From Brevundimonas variabilis (lineage in GTDB: Bacteria > Pseudomonadota > Alphaproteobacteria > Caulobacterales > Caulobacteraceae), in contig NZ_JACHOR010000002.1 in NCBI RefSeq assembly GCF_014199945.1, positions 496,001 to 560,000 of the forward strand: 64,000 nt of DNA, in the 5' to 3' direction. Positions 36,777 to 45,765 of the stretch are shown here, piece after piece; the first letter of the stretch is position 1, and each line of letters begins with the position of its first letter. The notes below the pieces were generated by a model. It was not told the origin of the DNA, made no database searches, and saw only the letters and a program-made list of their open reading frames with translations. A program made the translations under genes and the position numbers.

Positions 36777-37456
36777 GCGGGTACCGGGGTCTGACGGTGG
36801 GCAAAGCGGTCGAGGGCCGCGTCCAGATCGAGGAAGTCGATGGCCACATGCAGCGCCCCGGCTGCCCGCTGTTCTTCCGGCGTGTGGAATCCCCACGCCA
36901 CGCCCTGCGGATGAACACCCGCATTGAGGGCCATGGTGATGTCGTGGGCGGTGTCGCCGATCATCACAGTCGCTTCGGGTTGGCTGTCACAGGCCTTCAT
37001 GGCTTCGATCAACATTGACGGATGCGGTTTGCCCGGACCGTCCTCGGCACAATGGCTGGAGATGAACAGCTCGCCCCAGCCCTCGCGGGCCAGATTGCGG
37101 GCCACGCCGCGCCGGTTCTGGCCGGTCGCAAGCGCCAGCCGCCAGCCATCGCGGTGCAGCCGCCGCAGCGTGTCCATGGCTCCGGGATACAGGGGCTCCT
37201 CATGACCGGCATCGAACATCCGCCCGAAGCTGGCGCGGAACGCGTCGGTAAAGCGCTCCAGCTCGGACGGACCGAGGTCCGGTTCCAGGACGGCCAGAGC
37301 GTGCGGCAGCGACAGCCCGACGATCTGGCGCACGCGATCGTATTCGGGCTCGGGCAGACCGAGGTCCCGCGCCGCCTCGGTTGCGGCCCGAAGGATGGAT
37401 TCCCGACTGTCGACGAGCGTCCCGTCGATATCGAAAACGGCAAGCGGACGGATCAT
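36773..37456 (-). CDS. HAD-superfamily hydrolase (phosphoglycolate phosphatase-like)
   Basis: A 227-residue HAD phosphatase. Motif I is VFDIDGTLVDS (nucleophile D9, general acid D11), motif II is LATGQNRRG, motif III Lys precedes and motif IV is MIGDTAHDITMALNAG. Class IA cap domain by size. The substrate is not certain; Gph-like enzymes hydrolyse 2-phosphoglycolate. ATG at 37456 overlaps the rluC stop. Confidence 0.9.
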   Translation of the reverse strand: MIRPLAVFDIDGTLVDSRESILRAATEAARDLGLPEPEYDRVRQIVGLSLPHALAVLEPDLGPSELERFTDAFRASFGRMFDAGHEEPLYPGAMDTLRRLHRDGWRLALATGQNRRGVARNLAREGWGELFISSHCAEDGPGKPHPSMLIEAMKACDSQPEATVMIGDTAHDITMALNAGVHPQGVAWGFHTPEEQRAAGALHVAIDFLDLDAALDRFAHRQTPVPA

Positions 37457-38481
37457 CGCTGGCGCTTCACGCCTTCGAACGGGTCGCCGACGCATTCTGA
37501 CTCATCGAAACCGAAATGCTCGAACCCGGCCCTCATCTCGGCGCTGATCGGGGCCTCGACCGTCAGGGTCCCACCGCCCGGATGATCCAGTTCGATGCGG
37601 CGTGCGTGCAGTTGCAGCTTCAACGGCCCCGTCAGGCTGTTGGATTTCTCGTCACCATATTTTGGATCTCCCAGAATGGGATGACCGATGGCCTTCATGT
37701 GCGCTCTTAACTGATGCGTCCGCCCTGTGAAGGGCCGGAGAGCCACCCAGGCGGCCCGCTGTGCGGCATGACTGATCACAGCAAAGGCGGTTTCGGCTGG
37801 CTCGGCCCCGTTTTCCTTGGGATCCGCCGGTCGCATGATCTCGTAATCATTGATGCCGGATTTCTTCAGGTGCATGTCGATCTGGCCGGCCGCCGGCTTG
37901 GGCAGACCCATGACGATGGCCCAGTAGGTCTTCTTCGCTTGCCGCCGTGCGAACGCGCCTGCCAGTCGCTTGGCCGCCTCCGGCCCCTTGCCGAGAAGCA
38001 GCACCCCCGATGTGTCGCGGTCCAGGCGGTGCACCAGACGGGGACGATCCATCCCCTCCCCCCAGGCTGACAGCAGCCGGTCCACGTGACGGGTCGTCTT
38101 GGTTCCGCCCTGCACCGCCAGCCCGTGCGGCTTGTTCAGGGCAATGACCAGATCGTCTTCATAGATCACCATCGACCGGGCAAAGGCGATGTCGGCTGGC
38201 GTCAGCGCCATATGTTCGCCGGGAGCCCGCACGATCGGCTCGGGGATCGGCGGCACGCGCACCGCAGCCCCGGCGGTCAGGCGCCCCTCGGGCTTGATCC
38301 GGGCACCATCCACGCGGATCTGGCCGCCGCGGGCCATCTTCTGCACCTGGATGTTCGACAGATGCGGCCAGCGCCGCCGGAACCAGCGATCCAGCCGGAT
38401 ACCGTCCTCGGCCTCGGCCACATAGACGATCTGCGCTTCACGGGTGCCGATATCCGGGGTGCCGGTCGTGTCTCTAATCAT
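37453..38481 (-). CDS. rluC: 23S rRNA pseudouridine synthase, RluC/RluD family
   Basis: A 342-residue enzyme with an N-terminal S4 RNA-binding domain (LDRWFRRRWPHLSNIQVQK, residues ~30-48) and the pseudouridine synthase domain. The catalytic aspartate lies in LVHRLDRDTSGVLLLG. RPFTGRTHQLRAHM and HPILGDPKYG are standard. RluC modifies U955/2504/2580 in E. coli numbering; site choice here is by homology only. Start ATG 38481 overlaps the crcB stop. Confidence 0.93.
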   Translation of the reverse strand: MIRDTTGTPDIGTREAQIVYVAEAEDGIRLDRWFRRRWPHLSNIQVQKMARGGQIRVDGARIKPEGRLTAGAAVRVPPIPEPIVRAPGEHMALTPADIAFARSMVIYEDDLVIALNKPHGLAVQGGTKTTRHVDRLLSAWGEGMDRPRLVHRLDRDTSGVLLLGKGPEAAKRLAGAFARRQAKKTYWAIVMGLPKPAAGQIDMHLKKSGINDYEIMRPADPKENGAEPAETAFAVISHAAQRAAWVALRPFTGRTHQLRAHMKAIGHPILGDPKYGDEKSNSLTGPLKLQLHARRIELDHPGGGTLTVEAPISAEMRAGFEHFGFDESECVGDPFEGVKRQR

Positions 38482-38873
38482 GGGGCGACTCCGAACGTGC
38501 GACGGGCGATCAACAGACCGGCAAAAAGGGCGGCCACAGCAGCAGCCACAGACAGACCCACATAAAGGCCGGCCAGCCCGAACTGCCGACGCTCCAGCAT
38601 CAGCACCGTCTCCAGCGAAAAGGCCGAAAAGGTCGTAAACCCGCCCAGAAGGCCGACGGCCGCGAACAGGCGCAGGCTGTCCTGGCCTCCCCCGCCGCGC
38701 AATGCCAGCCAACCCGTCAGCAGCCCCATCAGCAGACCGCCAATGATATTCACCGCCAGCGTCCCCCAAGGCAGGGTCGTGCCGGGCAGGGCCCGCGTCG
38801 CAGCGATGCCCACACCATAGCGCGCCATCGAACCCAGCGCCCCACCCAAGGCAACCAACAGAAATCGTGTCAT
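38478..38873 (-). CDS. crcB: Fluoride efflux channel CrcB/Fluc
   Basis: A 131-residue, four-helix fluoride-specific channel that works as a dual-topology dimer. The GGALGSMARYG near residue 10, the LPWGTLAVNIIGGLLMG helix and the GGFTTFSAFSLE phenylalanine-box are clear. There is a single crcB gene in the window. No fluoride riboswitch fits the 49 bases upstream. Confidence 0.95.
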   Translation of the reverse strand: MTRFLLVALGGALGSMARYGVGIAATRALPGTTLPWGTLAVNIIGGLLMGLLTGWLALRGGGGQDSLRLFAAVGLLGGFTTFSAFSLETVLMLERRQFGLAGLYVGLSVAAAVAALFAGLLIARRTFGVAP

Positions 38874-38922
38874 GATGGGGGGCTTATAACCTGAACCATG
38901 GCAAAGCGAAGGAGGCTGGCCG

Positions 38923-39363
38923 ATGCATTACACCGGGCTTGCGGTCATCCATCATGTTCTGGCCTTTGGCCTGGTCATCATGCTGGCCATGGAACTGGCC
39001 TATCTGAGGGGTAGCGATATCCCCGTCAGGCGCCTGACTGGCCTCGACGCGGGGTATGGCGGCGTTGCCGTGCTGGTATTCCTCGTTGGAGTTGCCAGGG
39101 TTGTCTGGGGCGAAAAAGGCTGGACGTTCTATCAGACCAACCCGTTCTTCTGGGCCAAGATCGCCACCTTTTCCGTGATCGGCCTGCTGTCCATCGCCCC
39201 GACAATCGCCTTCATCCGATGGGCAAGGGCCGCAAAGGCGGACCCCGCGTTTCAGCCACCAGCGGCGGAGGTCAGGCGGATCGCCGGACTGGTTCGCATC
39301 GAGGTTCTCTTGCTTCTACCTCTGGCCGCCTTCGCGGCCGCCATGGCGCGCTGGACGGGCTGA
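38923..39363 (+). CDS. DUF2214-family membrane protein
   Basis: A 146-residue protein with four hydrophobic segments. It starts MHYTGLAVIHHVLAFGLV, and contains GLDAGYGGVAVLVFLVGVAR and FYQTNPFFWAKIATFSVIGL, blocks I associate with DUF2214. The histidine pair near residue 10 is conserved by memory; function unknown. A near-ideal AAGGAGG lies eight bases before the ATG. It is divergent from crcB. Confidence 0.88.
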   Translation: MHYTGLAVIHHVLAFGLVIMLAMELAYLRGSDIPVRRLTGLDAGYGGVAVLVFLVGVARVVWGEKGWTFYQTNPFFWAKIATFSVIGLLSIAPTIAFIRWARAAKADPAFQPPAAEVRRIAGLVRIEVLLLLPLAAFAAAMARWTG

Positions 39364-39371
39364 CCTTGGGG

Positions 39372-39872
39372 TCAGCGTCGCAACGCGGCCTGAACCTCGC
39401 GGGCGTCATAGACGTCTGGCCTGTCGGGCTGCTGGCCACGGCCCAGGCGCACTTCGAGCACGGTTGAGGTCGCGGAGGGTCCGCTGAAATTCAGACCCAC
39501 GCCAACGCCGACGCCCGACGATGAAAACCCGCCATAGCGGCCGCCGTATCGGCTTGACCCCGCGCTGACGCCCAGTGAAGGCCGGAACCCGCCGGCGCTG
39601 TCCGGGCGACCATCAATGTAGCGCTGGGTGACCTCGAACCAGTCATTGCCGGTTTCCGTCGTCAGCTCGGCCGCTCGAAGCAACGCCAGATCCGCCACCG
39701 GCCCCGGTGCCCCGACGCCGCGATAGGTGATGCGGAACCGGTCGCTCTCGATCCTCTGTTCGACATAGCCCTGTGACGATGGCGAAACGGCGGGACCATA
39801 GGGGGCCAGGCTGGCACAGGCCGACAGGGCAAGGGCAGAGGCTGCAAGCAGCAGAAGAGCTGGACGGCGCAT
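39372..39872 (-). CDS. CC0125/CC1285-family lipoprotein
   Basis: A 166-residue lipoprotein: MRRPALLLLAASALALSACAS gives a lipobox (LSAC) with cysteine near residue 19. The mature region (YVEQRIESDRFRITYRGVG) and a Gly/Ser-rich stretch match a family described in Caulobacter. Function is unknown. I preferred ATG 39872, which has GGAG eight bases upstream, over 39893. It converges on the DUF2214 gene. Confidence 0.85.
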   Translation of the reverse strand: MRRPALLLLAASALALSACASLAPYGPAVSPSSQGYVEQRIESDRFRITYRGVGAPGPVADLALLRAAELTTETGNDWFEVTQRYIDGRPDSAGGFRPSLGVSAGSSRYGGRYGGFSSSGVGVGVGLNFSGPSATSTVLEVRLGRGQQPDRPDVYDAREVQAALRR

Positions 39873-39943
39873 GAGATCACTCCGGATGTTCACCTCACAG
39901 CGTCAGTGCGCGCAAGACGTTCCAGCGCCGCCCCTCCGGACCG

Positions 39944-41269
39944 CTAGGCCACCGCGGCGACGGTCGGGCGCGGATCATCCTCCACGACCGGATCCTCGAC
40001 CTCCCCGCGCGAGACCACGGTCGCCAGGACCAGGTCACCGGTCACATTCAGCGTGGTCCGGCACATGTCGAGGAAGCGGTCGACACCGAGGATCAGGCCG
40101 ATTCCCTCTGCAGGCACGCCAACCATGACCAGGATCATCGCCACGACCGGCAGGGACCCTGCCGGGACACCGGCCGTCCCGATACCGCCGAGGATACAGA
40201 CCAGCATCACCACCAGTTGCTGGGTGATCGTCAGGTCGATGCCGAAGAACTGGGCGAGGAACAGCACCGTCACGCCTTCGAACAGGGCGGTCCCGTTCTG
40301 GTTGGCCGTCGCCCCGACGGTCAGAACAAAGCGGGCGATCTTCCTCGGCAGGCCCAGTTGCTCGTCGGCAGCCCTCAGCGCTACGGGCAGGGTTGCGTTG
40401 GACGATGCGGTCGAGAAGGCAACCACCATGGGCTCGCGGATACCGCGGAAGAATTTGACCGGCGACATCCCGGCCCCGAACCAGACCACGGCGGGATAGA
40501 CGATGAACATGTGGATCGCCATCGCCCCGACCGCGACCCCGACGTAGGCCGCCAGCCGCACCAGCAGATCCCATCCAAACAGGGCCGCCAGATTGAACAT
40601 CAGACAGGCGATGGCATAGGGGGCCAGTTTGATGACCAGATTGATCAGCGTCATCGTGACCTCGAGGATTCCCTCGATCACGGTCTGCAGCTTGTCAGTA
40701 TTCGGGCTCTTGGCCATCACCAGGCCGATGCCGAACATCAGCGCGAAAACCATGACCGGCAGGATCTGGTTATCCGCTGCGGCGGTGAAGACGTTCGACG
40801 GGATCAGATCAAGGAAGAACTGACCCAGTTGCACGCTCTCGGGCGCATTCTCTACGATATTGCCGGCACCCTCGGCACCCTGCGCCAGCAGTTGCTGCGC
40901 CAGTGCCGGGTCGACCCCGTCCCCGGGCCGGAACAGATTGACCATGACCAGGCCGATCACGACGGCAATGCTCGATACGACGATGGTCAGCAGCAGGGTC
41001 TTGATCCCTGCCCGGCCCAGCGACTTCAGGTCGCCCATTTCGGCGACCCCGACCACGAGGGCCGAGAAAAGCAGCGGAATCACGAGCATGAACAGCAGGC
41101 GCAGGAAGATTTGTCCCGCCGGTCCGGTGATGTTCGACGTCACCCAGACCACCCAAGGGGTCTCGGGACCGACCAGCATATTGACGGCCAGCCCGCCCGC
41201 CAGGCCGACGACAAAGCCGATCAGCATAAGCCAGTGAAGCGGCAGCCCGCCTTTTTTCGTTTTCGTCAT
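39944..41269 (-). CDS. Dicarboxylate/amino acid:cation symporter (DAACS family)
   Basis: A 441-residue sodium- or proton-coupled glutamate/aspartate/C4-dicarboxylate transporter. About eight helices are visible, with hairpin SSNATLPVALRAADEQLGLP, the helix-7 motif ANQNGTALFEG and hairpin 2 GGIGTAGVPAGSLPVVAMI. DRFLDMCRTTLNVTGD is the helix-8 substrate-binding segment. Substrate choice is undecided. It lies 42 bases after the amino-acid-binding lipoprotein gene on the same strand. Confidence 0.94.
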   Translation of the reverse strand: MTKTKKGGLPLHWLMLIGFVVGLAGGLAVNMLVGPETPWVVWVTSNITGPAGQIFLRLLFMLVIPLLFSALVVGVAEMGDLKSLGRAGIKTLLLTIVVSSIAVVIGLVMVNLFRPGDGVDPALAQQLLAQGAEGAGNIVENAPESVQLGQFFLDLIPSNVFTAAADNQILPVMVFALMFGIGLVMAKSPNTDKLQTVIEGILEVTMTLINLVIKLAPYAIACLMFNLAALFGWDLLVRLAAYVGVAVGAMAIHMFIVYPAVVWFGAGMSPVKFFRGIREPMVVAFSTASSNATLPVALRAADEQLGLPRKIARFVLTVGATANQNGTALFEGVTVLFLAQFFGIDLTITQQLVVMLVCILGGIGTAGVPAGSLPVVAMILVMVGVPAEGIGLILGVDRFLDMCRTTLNVTGDLVLATVVSRGEVEDPVVEDDPRPTVAAVA

Positions 41270-41311
41270 TCGTCCCCCGAAAGGCGCAACGGCGCCGGGT
41301 CTGCATATCGA

Positions 41312-42418
41312 TCAGCGAAGCGGCAGGGCATAGATCAAGCCGCCCGGCCTGGAGTTCCATTGTGCATTCAAGCCACGCGCCAGGTCGAGCGCCGATTGCG
41401 TGCCCAGATTTCGTTCAAAGATCTCGCCATAATTCCCGACGCCGGCCACGGCATCCCCTGCCCACGTCTTCGACAGCCCCAGCCGCTCTCCCAACTCGCC
41501 CTCGACGCCCAGAAGGCGACGGATGCGGGGATCGGTGGCGTCTTCGGTCTGCTGCTCGACATTGGCCTGGGTCACGCCCAGTTCCTCGGCCAGGATCAGT
41601 GCGTTCAGCGTCCAGCGAACGACGGACGTCCACTGCTCGTCGCCCCGGCGCACAACGGGGCCGAGGGCTTCCTTGGAAATCACATCCGGCAGGATCGCAT
41701 GCTGTTCGGGATTGGCCAGGGTCGTTCGGGCGGCCGCAAGCGCCGAGATGTCCGCCGTGAAGGCATCACAGTCCTCATCGGCATAGGCCTGACGCGCCGC
41801 CGCCTCGTCGGCCGTCGTGACCGGCTGATAGGCGATCCCGCGCGCCCGGAAGAAGTCACCGACGTTCAATGCACTGGTCGATCCCGCCTGCACGCAGACC
41901 CGCGCCCCGTTCAGCTCGGTCGCGCTGTTCAACGTCAGCGACCGGCGCACCATGAAACCCTGGCCGTCATAGTAGTTGATGCCCGCGAACGACAGGTCGC
42001 CCGCGGTGTCCCGCTCCATGGTCCATGAGGAGTTGCGCCAGACGACATCGACCTGACCGGCAGCCAGGGCCTCGAACCGGTTCCTGGCCGTCAACGGGAC
42101 GAATCGAACGGCATCCGGATTCCCGAAGATCGCCGCCGCCATCCCGCGACAGAAGTCTGCATCGAAACCCCGCCACGCCCCGCGATTGTCGATGTAGGCA
42201 AAACCCACGAGGCCTTCGTGAACACCGCAATTCAACCGACCTCGAGCCTTCACGGCATCCAGCGTCGGGCTCGGGACCGGTTCGCCCTCGACACGGGCCT
42301 TTGTCACGATCGGCACGTCCGCTCCAGGTTCGCGGTCGGTCTTCTCGCCTCTGCCGCAGCCCGCGAGGCCGAGCGCCAGCCCCAGGGTCACGCCGATTAT
42401 CGCCTTGGCACCCATCAT
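41312..42418 (-). CDS. Amino-acid-binding lipoprotein (AapJ-like ABC binding protein), orphan
   Basis: A 368-residue class II periplasmic binding protein. The lipobox is GLAGCGRG, Cys near residue 21. The core matches general L-amino acid binding proteins: VKARGRLNCGVHEGLVGFAY, GAWRGFDADFCRGMAAAIFG and ARVCVQAGSTSALNV. No aapQ, aapM or aapP permease/ATPase gene is adjacent; instead a DAACS symporter follows. It might serve a distant transporter or a different role. Confidence 0.88.
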   Translation of the reverse strand: MMGAKAIIGVTLGLALGLAGCGRGEKTDREPGADVPIVTKARVEGEPVPSPTLDAVKARGRLNCGVHEGLVGFAYIDNRGAWRGFDADFCRGMAAAIFGNPDAVRFVPLTARNRFEALAAGQVDVVWRNSSWTMERDTAGDLSFAGINYYDGQGFMVRRSLTLNSATELNGARVCVQAGSTSALNVGDFFRARGIAYQPVTTADEAAARQAYADEDCDAFTADISALAAARTTLANPEQHAILPDVISKEALGPVVRRGDEQWTSVVRWTLNALILAEELGVTQANVEQQTEDATDPRIRRLLGVEGELGERLGLSKTWAGDAVAGVGNYGEIFERNLGTQSALDLARGLNAQWNSRPGGLIYALPLR

Positions 42419-42495
42419 CCCGCCTACGCCATGCTTGCGCCCCGCCTCGCTTTAGAGGCCTTTGGGAAGCGATCTGCAACCCGCGAGAGACGTTG

Positions 42496-43689
42496 ATGAA
42501 CCCCCTTTCGGACCGCACCCGCCTGATCGCCTCTGCAACGCAAAGGGGTCGCGGACGGCGCCCGGTCAATCCGCCGGTCGAGCGGGCCTCGACCATGCTC
42601 AGCGATAAGACCGCAAGCATGCGGGACGAGACGCTGGGCCCCGTCTACGGGCTTGAGGGCACAGGCACGGCCCACGCCCTGCGGCACGCGCTCGCCGACC
42701 TGGAACGCGCGGCCGATGTCTTTCTGGTTCCGTCGGGTCTCGCGGCGATCACCGTGCCGATTCTGGCCCTGACCCGCCCGGGCGACGAGGTCCTCACGAC
42801 CGACGCCCTGTACGGCCCCAGCCGCCGGTTTCTGACCCGCCACATGGCGGCACGCGGCGTCACGACCCGCTTTCATCCGGCCGGTGCTGATGCCCGTCAG
42901 GTGGCAGAGATGATCACGGACCGGACGAAGCTCATCCTGATCGAATCTCCCGCCTCCCTGACGTTCGAGATGCTGGATGTCCCGGCGCTCGCCACGGCGG
43001 CCCGTGCCCGCAGCGTGCTGACGGTCATGGACAATACCTGGGGTGCCGGTCTGGCCTTCCGGCCCCTCGCCCATGGCGTCGACGTCAGTGCCCAGGCCGT
43101 GACCAAATACGTTTCTGGCCATTCGGATCTCCTGATGGGGTCCATGGCCGTGGATGCGCCCGCAATCCGCCGCGCCGTCGCCGATGCGATCGAGGACATG
43201 GGCTGGCATGTCTCGCCGGACGATGCGTCACTCGCCCTGAGAGGTCTGAGGACCATGACACTGCGAATGGCCGAACAGGCTCGATCGGCCCTTCTGGTCG
43301 CGGCCTGGCTGCAGGCTCGACCAGAGGTCTCCCGCGTCCTTTATCCTCCGCTGACCGGCTCTGTGGGCCACGCGCTCTGGAAACGGGACTTCACCGGCGC
43401 ATCAGCGCTGATGGGGGTCGTGATGCGGGGTGGAAACACACAGGACGCTCAAGCCTTCCTAGACGCCCTCAGCCTCTTCGGACTGGGCTATTCGTGGGGC
43501 GGCTTCGAAAGTCTCATTACCCACGAGACCGGCCAGATGGACTGGCGCAAACAAAAGCCTGACCTCGAAGGCGAACTGATTCGAATTCACGTCGGTCTGG
43601 AGGACCCGGCCGACCTGATCGCCGATCTCGAGGTGGGACTGACGGCGTGGCGCACCCAGCAGGACTCGAACCTGCAACATCCCGCTTAG
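42496..43689 (+). CDS. metC: Cystathionine beta-lyase (MetC-like PLP enzyme)
   Basis: A 397-residue PLP-dependent lyase of the Cys/Met metabolism family. The cofactor lysine is K204 in VTKYVSGHSD, with YGLEGTGTAHALRHAL near residue 55 and SPASLTFEMLDVP. GYSWGGFESLI is typical of MetC rather than MetB. ATG at 42496 gives the conserved N-terminus. The last 13 codons and the stop lie inside tRNA-Arg on the opposite strand, so the natural C-terminus ended or was truncated there. Confidence 0.9.
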   Translation: MNPLSDRTRLIASATQRGRGRRPVNPPVERASTMLSDKTASMRDETLGPVYGLEGTGTAHALRHALADLERAADVFLVPSGLAAITVPILALTRPGDEVLTTDALYGPSRRFLTRHMAARGVTTRFHPAGADARQVAEMITDRTKLILIESPASLTFEMLDVPALATAARARSVLTVMDNTWGAGLAFRPLAHGVDVSAQAVTKYVSGHSDLLMGSMAVDAPAIRRAVADAIEDMGWHVSPDDASLALRGLRTMTLRMAEQARSALLVAAWLQARPEVSRVLYPPLTGSVGHALWKRDFTGASALMGVVMRGGNTQDAQAFLDALSLFGLGYSWGGFESLITHETGQMDWRKQKPDLEGELIRIHVGLEDPADLIADLEVGLTAWRTQQDSNLQHPA

Positions 43690-43724
43690 AAGGCGGGTGC
43701 TCTATCCGGTTGAGCTATGGGTGC
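43648..43724 (-). tRNA. tRNA-Arg (anticodon UCU)
   Basis: A 77-base tRNA including CCA. The acceptor GCACCCA pairs with TGGGTGC, the anticodon loop CTTCTAA gives UCU, and the T-arm is GGTTCGAGTCC. The 3' 42 bases overlap the metC coding end on the plus strand. Confidence 0.97.
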
Positions 43725-43746
43725 CGACAAGCCGTTCGATCCGGCT

Positions 43747-43774
43747 CAACTAGCGTGAAGAACGCGCGCCGCAA
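43747..43774 (-). promoter_or_regulatory. Candidate Caulobacter-type promoter of tRNA-Arg
   Basis: On the minus strand TTGCGGC (43768-43774) and GCTAGTTG (43747-43754) are 13 bases apart, resembling TTGACGS-N10-14-GCTANAWC. The leader before the tRNA is about 16 bases. Confidence 0.5.
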
Positions 43775-43853
43775 CCGAAATCGACGGCGATGCGTGATGT
43801 TGGATACGTTGGTGAAATGCCAACCCGTCGAATGGATTGAAGACGAACCGGTG

Positions 43854-44159
43854 TCAGTGGGTCCAGGGCTGCCTGCGCGCGGTGGCGAAATTGTCCGCAT
43901 AGGCTTTGATGATCACAGGTGGCTCTTGGGGCTCATGAAGCCGGAAGGCAATCCCGTGACGCTCGGCATAGGCAACGGCATCTTCCCGGGTCTCGAACGT
44001 AAGCCGTACCTGGCCGTCCATGTCGCTGGAGCTGGTCCAGCCCATCAGCGGATCGATCGAGCGCGCCGAGGCCGGTTCGAAATCCAGCCGCCAGTCGCGG
44101 GATTTGCCCTTGCCTGACTGCATGGCTGTCTTGGCGGGTCGATAGATGCGAGCCAGCAT
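43854..44159 (-). CDS. NADH dehydrogenase accessory subunit, NDUFS4-like (ETC complex I)
   Basis: A 101-residue homolog of the mitochondrial 18-kDa complex I subunit, found in alphaproteobacteria. It begins ARIYRPAKTAMQSGKGKSRDW and contains DPLMGWTSSSDMDGQVRLTF and DAVAYAERHGIAFRL, the family's core. It probably sits on the peripheral arm of complex I; nuoN and nuoM are elsewhere in the window. ATG 44159 or 44165 are both possible; longer starts are unlikely. Confidence 0.9.
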   Translation of the reverse strand: MLARIYRPAKTAMQSGKGKSRDWRLDFEPASARSIDPLMGWTSSSDMDGQVRLTFETREDAVAYAERHGIAFRLHEPQEPPVIIKAYADNFATARRQPWTH

Positions 44160-44273
44160 GAACATTCTCGATCGGCGAATGAGCGGGTCAGTAAAGGGTG
44201 GGCCCGCAGTCGCAAACCGCTTTCGGCCCGACAGCCCCGCGCCAACCAAGCACCAAACCCCACTCAGGATGGA

Positions 44274-44350
<77 letters not shown>

Positions 44351-44357
44351 GCGGCGG

Positions 44358-44386
44358 GATGTGCCACGCGCGCCGGCCTGCCGCAA
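44358..44386 (-). promoter_or_regulatory. Candidate promoter of tRNA-Pro
   Basis: On the minus strand TTGCGGC (44380-44386) and GGCACATC (44358-44365) are 14 bases apart. The -10 matches five of seven fixed positions of GCTANAWC. Transcription would begin at or just before the tRNA 5' end. Confidence 0.4.
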
Positions 44387-44398
44387 TGGCTGATTGCG

Positions 44399-44905
44399 TT
44401 ACGGCTTAAAGAAGCTGTGTTTTACCACATCACCCGGCTTTGCGCCGATCGCATCGGCCCGCCCGGCATTCAGTTCGAGGACGCCGTTGGCCGCGCCTCG
44501 CGACGGATAGGTCGTCTCGGACTGGGGCGTCGTGTATTTTGCGATCGAGACAATCCGCCCGTCCGGAGCAATGTAGATGATGTCGAGTGAGCTCGGCGTG
44601 TTCTTCATCCAGAAGGCCTGCTCTCCTGATGCCGGAAACTGGAACAGCATGCCCCGGTCGTCGGCGAGGGGCGGACGGAACATGAGGCCACGCTGACGTT
44701 CGGCATCATCGTCCGCGATTTCGACCATGAAATCGTGACTGCCCGTGGCCGTGACCACGGTCAGAGGTTCAAGCGGGCGGCCGGCCGAATCGACGGGGGT
44801 ATCGGCTCCGGCAGCGCCGGGCTGAGCGCAGGCTGAAAGGCCAAGGGTTCCTGCCGACAGCAAGGCACCGATTGCCAGGACCAGAAAGCTTCGGTGGACA
44901 CGCAT
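44399..44905 (-). CDS. DUF192-family exported lipoprotein
   Basis: A 168-residue protein with signal sequence and lipobox (LGLSACAQ). The DUF192 domain is recognisable from MVEIADDDAERQRGLMFRPPL and MLFQFPASGEQAFWMKNT, through DIIYIAPDGRIVSI, to VLELNAGRADAIGAKPGD. Function is unknown. I preferred ATG 44905 over GTG 44911. It lies 30 bases after the double cold-shock-domain gene, a common neighbour in alphaproteobacteria. Confidence 0.9.
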   Translation of the reverse strand: MRVHRSFLVLAIGALLSAGTLGLSACAQPGAAGADTPVDSAGRPLEPLTVVTATGSHDFMVEIADDDAERQRGLMFRPPLADDRGMLFQFPASGEQAFWMKNTPSSLDIIYIAPDGRIVSIAKYTTPQSETTYPSRGAANGVLELNAGRADAIGAKPGDVVKHSFFKP

Positions 44906-44935
44906 GTTCACGCCCTAGACTGGGGGGCGCCTTGG

Positions 44936-45511
44936 TCAGCCGCCCGGTTTGATTTCCGCCACGACCAGACCCTTGGGTCCCTGAGCAAAGCGGACCTGCA
45001 CCGGATCGCCCGGCAACAGGTCTTCAAGACCATAGCGTCGCAGCGTCTCGATATGAACAAAGATATCGCCAGGATCGGTCGCCCTGACGACGAAACCATA
45101 TCCCTTTGTCCGATTGAACCATTTGACGATCGCAGGTTCCAGCGGCTCGCTGCTCGCGGCTTCGACCGGGCGACCGCTGGCTAGCGACCGCGGGTCATTC
45201 CGCAGATTGTCGTAGGCGGAACGGTCGACGGGATTCACGCGCACTGGGGCCGTTTCGCCAAGTTCGTGGATCTCCGCGACCTGCCATCCTTTCAATCGAC
45301 GAACGCAATCGAAAACAATGGAAGCCCCTTCCCCCGCTGTCTCGTGTCCGCTTTCGCGAAGGCTGGAGACATGAAGAAGAATATCCTTCTGATCCGTCAG
45401 GGCAGGGTTCTCAGGCACAACGAAGCCGTACCCCTTGCCAGGATCGAACCATTTCACCTTGCCGACGATCCGTACGGCTTCTGGCCCTTCCGGCCGCTCG
45501 TATTCTGACAC
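44936..45511 (-). CDS. Protein with two cold-shock domains
   Basis: A 191-residue protein with two CSDs: [16 protein letters not shown] near residue 19, and [16 protein letters not shown] near residue 126, each with the RNP1-like GYGFV. The second has the RNP2-like DIFVHIETL; the first has DILLHVSSL. Such double-CSD proteins in Caulobacter are linked to stationary phase and cold. GTG 45511 is favoured by GGAAG upstream. The 250 bases upstream are relatively AT-rich and probably a long leader. Confidence 0.92.
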   Translation of the reverse strand: MSEYERPEGPEAVRIVGKVKWFDPGKGYGFVVPENPALTDQKDILLHVSSLRESGHETAGEGASIVFDCVRRLKGWQVAEIHELGETAPVRVNPVDRSAYDNLRNDPRSLASGRPVEAASSEPLEPAIVKWFNRTKGYGFVVRATDPGDIFVHIETLRRYGLEDLLPGDPVQVRFAQGPKGLVVAEIKPGG

Positions 45512-45765
45512 AGTCGCTTCCCCCGTCCACACTCACGCGAACGACAAAAGCTTAACACGGTTCTATGAACGCCTGAAAAGCGAAAACACATATTTCCGCA
45601 CACGCTTAAGATATCGGCGACGGACTCTGGAAAATGTTGCGTTAAAGCGATCCGGGTCGGGTACCCGTGATCCATGGGGCGCAAGGCAGCGGCATGGTCG
45701 ATCCGGGCGGGCTCTAAACCCGACCCCGTCAACGCATATCGAACTATCGGAAAAAGGTCTCCGCG

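Noticed and set aside
38874-38922. A fluoride riboswitch before crcB
   Set aside because: The gap to the divergent gene is only 49 bases and lacks the conserved crcB-motif elements.
42419-42495. A SAM riboswitch before the MetC-like gene
   Set aside because: The 77-base divergent region shows no SAM-II or SAM-I consensus, and no methionine genes surround it.
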